The position numbers were made by a program, and so were the translations under genes. A stretch of 64,000 nucleotides of DNA from Desulfurobacteriaceae bacterium. Lineage in GTDB: Bacteria > Aquificota > Aquificia > Desulfurobacteriales > Desulfurobacteriaceae. The notes beneath the pieces were generated by a model. The model made no database searches and was not told where the DNA came from. It worked only from the letters and a program-made list of their open reading frames with translations. Below, piece by piece: positions 9,006 to 16,623 of this stretch; the first letter of the stretch is position 1, and each line of letters opens with the position of its first letter. The DNA is taken from assembly GCA_026987115.1 (NCBI GenBank), contig JALSNF010000016.1:1-64000 (forward strand). The letters are read 5' to 3'.

Positions 9006-9625
9006 CAGTGGGTCTCCTTAGGGGCAGTCTTTACAAACTTTACCAGGCCTGAGAGGAATTCCTTCCAGCTCTCTACTGCAGGTTTCAGTTTAGAGGTTAA
9101 CACTTCAAGGGCCTCTTCTTCCCTTCCCTCATAGAGGAGGTCGTCAAGCTCAAAGACTGCGTCTTCAAGTTTAGCAATGGCCTCGTCAATCCCTTCGTAA
9201 AGGGGAAGAATCCTTGAGCCTGTATCAACGAGCTTTACGGTTAGGTCTAAAGAGTCTAAAAGGCTGTGGAGCATTACCTTTGCAAGTTCCGGCTTTAAGT
9301 GCCAGTCTTGGGCTATCTGCTCAAGGGAGCTTACCATACCTTCAAGGGCAATTAAGGCAAGTTCTATCTGCTTGTTTATCATGTTAGGTGAGGGTTCGGT
9401 TATTATGTTTAGTCCCTCAATTTCCTTCACCTGGTCAACTTTTGAAGGGTGGAGTTTCTCTCCTTTAAACTCAACGTACTTTATGGCCCTTTCAGGGAAG
9501 AGGTATTTATACTCAATCAGCCTTAAAAGACTTGAAGTGGGAAGGCTCACCATTTCCTCTTTAAGCTCAAGCTCAAGGGGCTTGCCGTCAACCTTTACCC
9601 TAAACTTCCTCTTCTCCCTTGACAT
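9005..9625 (-). CDS. Unknown protein, 206 aa, between helicase and pilD
   Basis: I do not recognise the family. The N-terminal 65 residues look like beta strands (KRKFRVKVDGKPLELELKEE). From about residue 80 onward the protein is predicted helical with acidic segments (AIAKLEDAVFELDDLLYEGREEEA). There is no signal peptide or membrane segment, so it is cytosolic. The ATG lies inside the end of the helicase gene and the TGA overlaps the pilD ATG, so it is translated within the operon. Confidence 0.7.
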   Translation of the reverse strand: MSREKRKFRVKVDGKPLELELKEEMVSLPTSSLLRLIEYKYLFPERAIKYVEFKGEKLHPSKVDQVKEIEGLNIITEPSPNMINKQIELALIALEGMVSSLEQIAQDWHLKPELAKVMLHSLLDSLDLTVKLVDTGSRILPLYEGIDEAIAKLEDAVFELDDLLYEGREEEALEVLTSKLKPAVESWKEFLSGLVKFVKTAPKETH

Positions 9626-11876
9626 TCTCCCTTAAAACCTCCAAGGCCTTTTCTTTGTCAATCTTTAAAGCCTCCTCTCTCCCTACGAAGATAGAGGAGA
9701 GGAACTTAAGGAGCCTTTCGTTGCCTAAGGGAAATTTAACCTTCTTTACTATGTTAACAATCTGGTTAAACTCCTTTTCAAGGACCTTGAGGGAAGAGTA
9801 TCTAAAAGCGAGAACTTCTTTTAAAGCTTCTAAGACTTCCTCCTTTTCTTCCTTAACTGCGTTTATTAAGGAGGTCTCGTTGGGAGCTCCAACGAGCTTA
9901 CCGGCCCTTGCCAAAGCGTTCCCTCTCATGTAGCCTAGCCCCTCAACGGAAGCCAGAAGGGAGAAGTTAAAGGGTATTCCTCCCCTAACTGACATTATAA
10001 CCCTGTGGACTACTTCAAAGTCAAAGAGGTTTAACTTGCAAAGGAGCTGACCTAAAAGGGAGCTCTCAGTTGAGAGGGTTGAGAGCTCCCCCGGAGGCCT
10101 TGCAACGTTCTTAAAGTCAAAGAAGCTTCCCTTCCCGTAGAAAATTAAGACCTCGCTGTTGTCGTTAACTTCAATTCCACTCTCTTCCTCTAAGAGCTCC
10201 CTTATCCTCTCTCCCTCTTGAGTAAAAGCCTCTTTAGTAAAGAGGGCTACGGTTTTGGGGTTAAGCTCTTTCCTGAGGAAAGGCCTTACTGTGAAAAGGT
10301 AGCCGATAGTTGGCTCTTTCTCCCTTAAGGAGGCAGTTGACTTTAGTCTCTTAAGGAACTCAATGAAACAGTAAGGAGAGACGAAAGAGGAGACAAGGAG
10401 TTTTGTAAGGCTTGTAGGCTTATCCCCTTCTATAAAACCTAGCTCCCTTAACTCCTCCACTATAAGCTCCAGTTCTTTTAAAAGGAGCGGGTTTTCCCTT
10501 ACGCTGTAAAAGTCCTTTACGGCCTTTTTCCAGCTGGTTCCGTACCTTAGAACTGGGCCAAGGAGCATAAGGCTAAGGATGCTTTTCTTCCTGTTTTGAC
10601 AGGCTGCCCCTTCTTTAGAGTTTAAGCCTTGAGAAAGGGCCGTTTTAAAGGGAGACTCCATCTCTTCCTTTAAGGCCTCTTCAAGGGCGTCCTCTTTAGC
10701 TCCGGTTATTACTATGTGGGAAAAGCCCTTCTCTGAAAGGCCGAGCCTCCCTGCCCTTCCTTCCATCTGAAGGATTGTTAGAAGGTCTGGGAAAAACTTG
10801 TATTCCAGAGAGAAGCGGTCAAACCTTCCCCTTACGAAAATTACGACGCTGTCTGCAGGGAGGTTAACTCCGTAGGCTAAGGTCTGGGTGGCGTAGAGCC
10901 TGTTTAGCTCTCCTTCCCTAAACTCCTCTTCTATCTTTTCTCTCTCCTCTTGGGGAACGTCTGCGTTGTGGAAGGCTACCTTCTCTCCCTTTTTAGGTTG
11001 AACCTCAAAGGGTAAGGTCTCGTTTACCACTTTTTTACCGTAAAAGGCGTTTTCAACTTCTAAGGCCTGCCATCCCAAGTCTTTCCTTGGTAGGAAAACT
11101 AAAGTCTTTCCCTTTAAGTCCAAAGCTTCCAAAGCAGAGACCACCTTTTCTTGAGGGGTTTGAGGAGAGGACTTTACTCTCTTTAAAAGTTTCCTTAGGT
11201 TGTAAATTCTCCTCTCTAGGGGAACGGGCCTCCACCTTGAGTCTATAAAGAGCTCTGCCTCTATCCACTTGGCCAGAGATAGGGCGCCGGGAACGGTGGC
11301 AGAGAGGGCAAGGAGGGGAATTCCCTCCTCAAGGGCGTATGAAACGAGCTCTTCAATTATGGCTCCTCTTCCTTCGTCCCTTATTACGTGAACCTCGTCT
11401 ATAACGAGAGCTCCCGCCTCCTCAAACCACCTTGACCTGTTCCTGGCGGCTGCAACGAGGCTTTCGTAAGTTGCAACCACCGCCTTTTGGCTTATGTTCT
11501 GGAGCTCCTCAACCACATCCCCGCTCCTTACTCCCACGGAGCCGAAAAAGCCTTTAAACTCTCTAAACTTCTCCCAGATTAAAGAGCGAGTAGGGGCCGT
11601 GTATATGAACCTTCCTTCTTTGTTCTTTAGGTAAAAGAGTAGAGAAATTAAGCTCTTTCCGGAACTTGTAGGAGAGGATATTAGTGCGTTTCCTCCCTCG
11701 TAGTGTTTAAAAAAGACGCTCTGAAGGGGGTTTAAGAACTTAAAGGGAAGGTTGAGGCCGACCTCTTTCGGTTTTAAGAGCTCCTCTTCCTTCTCTTTCC
11801 CCTCTATAAGGTAAACTGCCTTCCCTCCCTTTTTCAGGTCAAACTTAGAGCTCTCTAAAAGTTGAACGGTTTTCAT
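9600..11876 (-). CDS. Hel308/Ski2-like superfamily 2 helicase
   Basis: An ATP-dependent nucleic-acid helicase of about 758 residues. Motif I is SPTSSGKS (about 68-75), followed by motif Ia APTRSLIWEK, motif II DEVH (about 160-163), motif III SAT and motif VI QMEGRAGRLG. A winged-helix/ratchet-like region follows, then a helix-hairpin-helix-like stretch VEGLGYMRGNALARAG near residue 655. This order resembles archaeal Hel308, which acts at stalled forks, but an RNA role cannot be excluded. I chose ATG 11876, with AGGAG eleven bases upstream. TTG 11885 lies only two bases from that site. First gene of the operon. Confidence 0.85.
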   Translation of the reverse strand: MKTVQLLESSKFDLKKGGKAVYLIEGKEKEEELLKPKEVGLNLPFKFLNPLQSVFFKHYEGGNALISSPTSSGKSLISLLFYLKNKEGRFIYTAPTRSLIWEKFREFKGFFGSVGVRSGDVVEELQNISQKAVVATYESLVAAARNRSRWFEEAGALVIDEVHVIRDEGRGAIIEELVSYALEEGIPLLALSATVPGALSLAKWIEAELFIDSRWRPVPLERRIYNLRKLLKRVKSSPQTPQEKVVSALEALDLKGKTLVFLPRKDLGWQALEVENAFYGKKVVNETLPFEVQPKKGEKVAFHNADVPQEEREKIEEEFREGELNRLYATQTLAYGVNLPADSVVIFVRGRFDRFSLEYKFFPDLLTILQMEGRAGRLGLSEKGFSHIVITGAKEDALEEALKEEMESPFKTALSQGLNSKEGAACQNRKKSILSLMLLGPVLRYGTSWKKAVKDFYSVRENPLLLKELELIVEELRELGFIEGDKPTSLTKLLVSSFVSPYCFIEFLKRLKSTASLREKEPTIGYLFTVRPFLRKELNPKTVALFTKEAFTQEGERIRELLEEESGIEVNDNSEVLIFYGKGSFFDFKNVARPPGELSTLSTESSLLGQLLCKLNLFDFEVVHRVIMSVRGGIPFNFSLLASVEGLGYMRGNALARAGKLVGAPNETSLINAVKEEKEEVLEALKEVLAFRYSSLKVLEKEFNQIVNIVKKVKFPLGNERLLKFLSSIFVGREEALKIDKEKALEVLRENVKGEEEV

Positions 11877-11928
11877 TTCCTTCAAAACTCCTAAATTTGA
11901 AGTTTAACCACCAAGTAAGGAGGTTAAG

Positions 11929-12084
11929 GTGCAAATATACGTTTTCCAGTGTAATAAGTGTGGAGCAGAGTTTGAAGAGGTAATCTACTCTCCGCTGCAG
12001 CTTATGGAGGTAAAGTGTCCCAACTGCGGTTCAGAGGACGTTGAGGTAATTGACATTGCCAACTTCTGCTCTCCCTTTGGCTGA
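11929..12084 (+). CDS. FmdB-like zinc-ribbon microprotein, 51 aa
   Basis: A 51-residue reading frame that starts at GTG 11929, with AAGGAGG six bases upstream. It encodes two zinc knuckles: CNKCG at residues 8-12 and CPNCG at 30-34, the pattern of FmdB/zinc-ribbon proteins. A third cysteine sits near the end in NFCSPFG. A structural zinc is likely and the partner is unknown. It is divergent from the helicase across about 50 bases and ends before a hairpin terminator. Confidence 0.8.
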   Translation: MQIYVFQCNKCGAEFEEVIYSPLQLMEVKCPNCGSEDVEVIDIANFCSPFG

Positions 12085-12094
12085 GGTTAAACTT

Positions 12095-12112
12095 AGGGCA
12101 GTTTGCCCTTTT
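12095..12112 (+). terminator. Short intrinsic terminator after the zinc-ribbon gene
   Basis: AGGGCA (12095-12100) pairs with TGCCCT (12104-12109) around GTT, followed by TTTT. It is ten bases after the TGA. A TATAAT box (12115-12120) follows at once and could be the -10 element for the next small gene, though no good -35 is visible. Confidence 0.6.
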
Positions 12113-12150
12113 CCTATAATTAAGCTCGGAACTCTAATTGAGAGGCTACT

Positions 12151-12318
12151 TTGCTAATAAAGATAGCAGTTCTTCTTATTATCGTGGGAGTTCTCTTTGG
12201 TTGGGACAAGATTTTAAACCTCTTTAAGGCCTTCTTTAAAGCGAAGGAAGAGTTTAAAAAGGGGCTTGAAGGAGAGGAAGGAGAAAAGGAGCCCAAGATA
12301 AAGGTAGTAAAGAAGTAG
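12151..12318 (+). CDS. TatA-like single-span microprotein, 55 aa
   Basis: Starts at TTG 12151 with GAGAGG five bases upstream. Residues 2-16 form one hydrophobic span (LIKIAVLLIIVGVLF). A glycine hinge and an amphipathic helix LNLFKAFFKAKEEFKKGL follow, then a charged tail. This is the architecture of TatA/TatE, the pore subunit of twin-arginine export, and the FKKGL ending of the helix is the best sequence match. No tatC is nearby. It could instead be an unrelated small membrane protein. Confidence 0.65.
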   Translation: MLIKIAVLLIIVGVLFGWDKILNLFKAFFKAKEEFKKGLEGEEGEKEPKIKVVKK

Positions 12319-12323
12319 CTTAT

Positions 12324-12374
12324 CTTCCCGCTTCGGTTTTTGCTATTATCTGGCTTTAAAGCCAGAGCGGGAGG
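12324..12374 (+). promoter_or_regulatory. Leader hairpin able to cover the fadL-like gene's ribosome binding site
   Basis: CTTCCCGC (12324-12331) can pair over eight bases with GCGGGAGG (12367-12374), which includes the Shine-Dalgarno of the gene starting at 12380. Inside lies a perfect 18-base palindrome (12349-12366, arms TCTGGCTTT/AAAGCCAGA). If transcribed, the leader would fold into a two-part stem that hides the ribosome binding site. A TATTAT box at 12344 is an alternative promoter element, and a start from there would drop the left arm. Confidence 0.45.
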
Positions 12375-12379
12375 CTTTT

Positions 12380-13675
12380 ATGGGGAGGAGTTTAAAGCTC
12401 TTTCTTCTCTTATCCCTTTTTTCTTTGAGTGCAAGAGCGGGGAACGTTGACACCTTTGGAATAGGCTCAAAGGCAACGGCTTTAGGAGGAGCTTTTTCAG
12501 CTTACGCAGACGACCCTTTCGCCGTTTACTATAACCCGGCAGGGTTGACTCAGATAAAAAGGCCTACCCTCTCGGTGGGAGTTTTAACCTTAAATCCCAC
12601 CATAAAGGTCCACTCTTTTAGGGCCGTTGACGGGGACGGAAACGAGGTAGAACCTTACGGGATAAGTTTTAAAGACTCGTCAAAGAACCTAATAATTCCC
12701 CACTTTGGCTTTGCAACTCGCCTTTTCAACGGTGTTTACTTTGGAATAGGAGCTTATGTTCCTTACGGCCTTCACATAAAGTGGGAGAGCAACCCTTCAA
12801 AGAACTCTGCTGCTTATAACGGCTTTGAGTCTTACTACGTTAGGGGAGTTGTTAGTCCCACGATTGCTTTTAAGTTAACGGACAAACTCTCTTTCGGCTT
12901 TGGAATCTCTTTCGGCCGTTCAGATGCGGGAACCCAAAGGAGGATTTACTCCCCGAGCATTCCTACCCTTCACAACAGGGTGATAAAGGGGGAGCTCCAC
13001 GACGACTTTAACGTTTCCTTTAACTTGGGTTTACTCTACAAACCTTACGATAACCTTTCTTTCGGCATAACCTACCGCTCAAGGACAAAGACCAGCTTTA
13101 AAGGTAGCGTTGAGGTTGTAGGAATTGAGAAGGTAAGTGCTTCAACTTCCATAGACCACCCGGAGCAACTTCAGGCTGGAGTTAAGTACCGGCCAAACAA
13201 AAGGCTAACTCTAACTGCAGATGTTGTCTGGACGAACTGGAGCATAGTTCACGGCTACACGGTTAAGTTTAACAAACCCCTCCTTGGAAAGAGCAAGGAG
13301 TACTTCCCGAGAGACTGGAAGGATACCAGGCAAATTAGGCTCGGCCTTGAGTATAAGGTAAACGAGGTATTAGTTTTAAGGGGAGGTTATTTTTACGACC
13401 CTTCCCCGATACCGGACCACACCTTTGACATGCTTTGGCCCGACGCAGACAAGAAGACCTACTCTTTAGGGGCAGGCTTTAACTTCTTTAAAGGGAAGCT
13501 AACAGTTGATACTGTGGTTCAGTACATAGTAGCCGAGAGTAAAAGGGAGATTGGAGGGGAGAGTTTAAACCTTAACGATAGCTATCCGGGGAGCTCTGGA
13601 AATCCGGGAAGGGTAAGCCTCTCTGCAGACGGTCATCTGTGGGGATACGGCATAACAGTATCCTACCGTTTTTAG
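12380..13675 (+). CDS. FadL/OmpP1-type outer-membrane hydrophobic-compound channel
   Basis: 431 residues with a signal peptide (cleavage probably after SARA, about residue 20). The mature N-terminus NVDTFGIGSKATALGGAFSA, followed by DDPFAVYYNPAGL, is the hallmark of the FadL/TodX/OmpP1 family, whose N-terminus plugs a 14-strand barrel. Amphipathic strands continue to a C-terminal aromatic residue (VSYRF), as expected for Bam-assembled barrels. It would take up long-chain fatty acids or other hydrophobic compounds. The lipase-like lipoprotein gene follows nine bases downstream. Confidence 0.92.
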   Translation: MGRSLKLFLLLSLFSLSARAGNVDTFGIGSKATALGGAFSAYADDPFAVYYNPAGLTQIKRPTLSVGVLTLNPTIKVHSFRAVDGDGNEVEPYGISFKDSSKNLIIPHFGFATRLFNGVYFGIGAYVPYGLHIKWESNPSKNSAAYNGFESYYVRGVVSPTIAFKLTDKLSFGFGISFGRSDAGTQRRIYSPSIPTLHNRVIKGELHDDFNVSFNLGLLYKPYDNLSFGITYRSRTKTSFKGSVEVVGIEKVSASTSIDHPEQLQAGVKYRPNKRLTLTADVVWTNWSIVHGYTVKFNKPLLGKSKEYFPRDWKDTRQIRLGLEYKVNEVLVLRGGYFYDPSPIPDHTFDMLWPDADKKTYSLGAGFNFFKGKLTVDTVVQYIVAESKREIGGESLNLNDSYPGSSGNPGRVSLSADGHLWGYGITVSYRF

Positions 13676-13684
13676 GGGGACTTT

Positions 13685-15679
13685 ATGAGGAAAGTTCTAG
13701 CGATAGCAACTGTTTCTTTGCTCTTTTTCGGTTGCGGTAAGAGCCTTCAGGAAAGTTCAGGAGCTCCTGATATCATAACGGCAAACCCTGTAAAAAGGAG
13801 CTACTTCGTGTTTGACCCGTTTTCAAAAGAGCCAAATTCCCCTATAGGAATTCCTTTCCCAAACGACCTTTTCTGGAAGGAGGGAAAGGTTGTTCTTAAT
13901 GTGGAAAGGGCTAAAGACCCAGAAGAAAGGGCACTTTACGAGGCCGTAAACTCCCTTAACCTAAAAGGCCTTTCCCCTAACACTCCCATTTTCGTTCCCC
14001 TTTCTTCAGATAGGGAGATAGACCTTGAGAGCTTAAAGGGTAGGTTCTTCCTCTTTGACCTTACCTCTTTAAAGGAGCTGGCAGAGGGAGGTTCTCCCCA
14101 AAGCCCAATAGACTGCACTTCAAGTCTAGTTTTCCTTCAGGAAGGGAGATATTTAAAGTTCTACCCTGTTAAGCCCCTTTCCCCGGGGCACGAGTACCTT
14201 TTTGTAATACTGAGTGGCGTAAAGGACTTTGAAGGGAAAGAGGTTTTACCTGCTCAAATTTACAACCAGCTTGAATCAGCAGAGCCCCTTGAAGACAAAG
14301 AGCTTGAGAAGATAAGGGAAGCTTACCAAACAGAGCTCTACGGCAAGGTGTTTCCCCTTTTGACGAAGTTAACGGGGATAGAGTTTAATAGAGAAAGCGT
14401 TGAAGAGGCTTTTACCTTTACTACTGCTAATAAAACCCTTTCGCTTAAAGACTTTAAGTCAATAGAAGCTTACCTTAAAGGTGAAACTAGCACCCTTCAA
14501 GTTGAAGGCCTACCCTACTCAAACATTCAAGCTGAACTTGACGGAATTCTTCAGGTGTTAAACAGTGCCAACTTTACAGCTTTCTTAAAAGGTTTGGCTC
14601 AAAAGGCTACCCTTGAAAGGGGAATCCTTACATTTCCGGCAGTAAGCATAAGAAAACTGGGGGAGCTCTTAACTGTCCTCGGCAAAGTAAAGTCTGGAGA
14701 CCTTGACCCAAACGGCGTAAACTGGGGAGATTACATCTCCTTCATTCCTCTTTTTGTAGGGAACAAGGAAAATTACAACGGAGAAGTTTACATATTCCAA
14801 CACGGTTTAGGGAGCTCTAAAGAGAGGGCAGGGGAGCTCCTTGAAGGAATTCCCCTAACGGTAGTTGCAATAGACCTACCCTTTCACGGAGACTACACTT
14901 CCTTAACCTCCTCTCAAGAACCAGACCCTAATTGCCTAAACGAAGAGGGGAAAGGGAGCGGTAAGTGCTTTTTAACTGGCAACCCGATTTCAGACAGGCT
15001 TAACATCTATCAGGCAGTATTTAACATAGCTCTCCTTGAAAAGCTCTTAAGGGAGGGAACTTACGACCTTAACGGAGACGGTAAGACAGATGTTCCCCGA
15101 AAGGTGAACTTTGTAGGGGTTTCAATGGGCTCAATTACCGGAGAGGTTGCCTTTAAGAGTTCAACCCTTGACAGGGCCGTTTTCAGCGTGGGAGGGGGGA
15201 ACCTGGTCTCAATAGTTGACTCTGCAAAGAACCAGCTAATAGAGTCTCTCCTTGAAAGCACAGGAATTAAGAAGAACACAAACGCCTACGGAGTAGTCCT
15301 TGGCCTCTTTCAGCTGATACTTGACCCTGCAGACCCAACTTTCCACGGGCTAACTCCAGAGAGGGCTCAAGACTGCCTCTTCCAGAGTGCCTGCTGTGAT
15401 ACGGTAGTCCCTCCGGTTTCAAACAGGGCCTTCGGTAATTCACTATACGGAAACGCTACTCCCGTTTACTTAAGGACCTTTCAAGACTTTGAAGACCCGC
15501 CGGCAGAGCCAAAGTGGTACGCTTACGGAGACGCTTCCCACTGGGTAATCCACAGCTTCCTTTTAAAGAGCTCCCTTGAGAACTACCCGGAAGTAGCTCC
15601 CCATACAGACGAGGAGTACCTGAAGGCGGCAACTAAAGGGGCTCAAAGGCAAGCTTACAAGTTTTTAACTTCCGATTAA
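13685..15679 (+). CDS. VolA/Pla-1-like lipase lipoprotein
   Basis: A 664-residue lipoprotein with signal sequence ending LLFFGCGKS (lipobox FGC, Cys about 17). The N-terminal segment FDPFSKEPNSPIGIPFPNDL is typical of the bacterial virulence-factor lipase N-terminal domain. An alpha/beta-hydrolase core follows: FQHGLGSSKERAGEL near 370, the nucleophile elbow GVSMGS (Ser about 480) and a likely catalytic His in DASHW near 620. A DLNGDGKTD calcium-loop-like motif lies near 463. It probably releases fatty acids for the FadL-type channel encoded just upstream. Cys pairs (QSACCD) may form disulfides. Confidence 0.85.
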   Translation: MRKVLAIATVSLLFFGCGKSLQESSGAPDIITANPVKRSYFVFDPFSKEPNSPIGIPFPNDLFWKEGKVVLNVERAKDPEERALYEAVNSLNLKGLSPNTPIFVPLSSDREIDLESLKGRFFLFDLTSLKELAEGGSPQSPIDCTSSLVFLQEGRYLKFYPVKPLSPGHEYLFVILSGVKDFEGKEVLPAQIYNQLESAEPLEDKELEKIREAYQTELYGKVFPLLTKLTGIEFNRESVEEAFTFTTANKTLSLKDFKSIEAYLKGETSTLQVEGLPYSNIQAELDGILQVLNSANFTAFLKGLAQKATLERGILTFPAVSIRKLGELLTVLGKVKSGDLDPNGVNWGDYISFIPLFVGNKENYNGEVYIFQHGLGSSKERAGELLEGIPLTVVAIDLPFHGDYTSLTSSQEPDPNCLNEEGKGSGKCFLTGNPISDRLNIYQAVFNIALLEKLLREGTYDLNGDGKTDVPRKVNFVGVSMGSITGEVAFKSSTLDRAVFSVGGGNLVSIVDSAKNQLIESLLESTGIKKNTNAYGVVLGLFQLILDPADPTFHGLTPERAQDCLFQSACCDTVVPPVSNRAFGNSLYGNATPVYLRTFQDFEDPPAEPKWYAYGDASHWVIHSFLLKSSLENYPEVAPHTDEEYLKAATKGAQRQAYKFLTSD

Positions 15680-16623
15680 GGTTCAGGGAAGAAACAGGCG
15701 TATCCTCTTCCGTCTAAGAGGGTGTAGGGAGGGAATTCCTCTTTGCAAATCTCTTTTGCCTTAAAACACCTAGGGTAAAAGGGACATCCCTTAAACTCCT
15801 TTGAAGGCTCCGGAACCGAGCCGGGAATTGCTTTTAGTTTTCTCTTTTTGGCCTTACTTAACTTGGGGGTACACTCAATAAGCCCTTTTGTGTAAGGGTG
15901 TTTAGGGCTGTTTAAAACCTCCTCCTTACTTCCCCACTCAACGGTGTATCCGGCGTACATTACAAAGACTTTGTCTGCTACCTCTTCAACTACGCCAAAG
16001 TCGTGGGTTATGAGGGCTATCCCAAGACCGTTAAGGGAGAGCTCCTTTAAGAGCATCAGTATCTTTTTCTGAACTGTAGCGTCAAGGGCGGTTGTAGGCT
16101 CGTCGGCTATAAGGTAGCTTGGTGAGCAACTTAACGCCATTGCTACTGCACACCTTTGCTTTAGCCCCCCTGAAAGGTGGTGAGGGTAAGAGAAGAACCT
16201 CTCCCTAGGGTTTGGGACTTGGCAGAGCTCTAAAAGCTCTATTCCCCTTCTTACGGCTTCCTCTTTACTGGAGACTTTTCCGTGGTAAATCATAGGCTCT
16301 ATAACTTGCTCCCCTACCTGTAAGAGGGGGTTAAATGAGGAGTTAGGGTCTTGAAAGACGAAGGCAACCTTCTCCCACCTAAAGGAGAGGAGTTCCTTGC
16401 CCTTTAGCTTTAAAGGCTCTATTTTGTCAACGATTACTTTGCCTGAGACCTTTAAGTTTTCCGGAAGCAGGTTTAACACGGTTAAGGCAGAGATAGACTT
16501 CCCGCTTCCGCTTTCGCCTACTATGGCGCTAATTTCTCCCCTATTTACCTTCCAGAAAACCTTTTTAACTAACTTCGTTCCGTTAAAGGTGCTTACTTCT
16601 AAGTCTTTAACCTCTAAAGGCAC
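15676..16623 (-). CDS. Oligopeptide/dipeptide ABC transporter ATP-binding protein (OppD/DppD type)
   Basis: A 315-residue ABC ATPase with Walker A GESGSGKS (about 37-44), signature LSGGLKQR, Walker B YLIADEP and switch His (LITHDFG). The C-terminal oligopeptide-HPY extension is present (KAIPGSVPEPS), with cysteines in CPFYPRCFKAKEIC. In some DppD proteins such cysteines hold an iron-sulfur cluster. No permease or binding protein lies beside it, so its partners must be elsewhere. The start is GTG 16623, overlapping the upstream gene, and the stop overlaps the convergent lipase gene by four bases. Confidence 0.88.
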   Translation of the reverse strand: MPLEVKDLEVSTFNGTKLVKKVFWKVNRGEISAIVGESGSGKSISALTVLNLLPENLKVSGKVIVDKIEPLKLKGKELLSFRWEKVAFVFQDPNSSFNPLLQVGEQVIEPMIYHGKVSSKEEAVRRGIELLELCQVPNPRERFFSYPHHLSGGLKQRCAVAMALSCSPSYLIADEPTTALDATVQKKILMLLKELSLNGLGIALITHDFGVVEEVADKVFVMYAGYTVEWGSKEEVLNSPKHPYTKGLIECTPKLSKAKKRKLKAIPGSVPEPSKEFKGCPFYPRCFKAKEICKEEFPPYTLLDGRGYACFFPEP

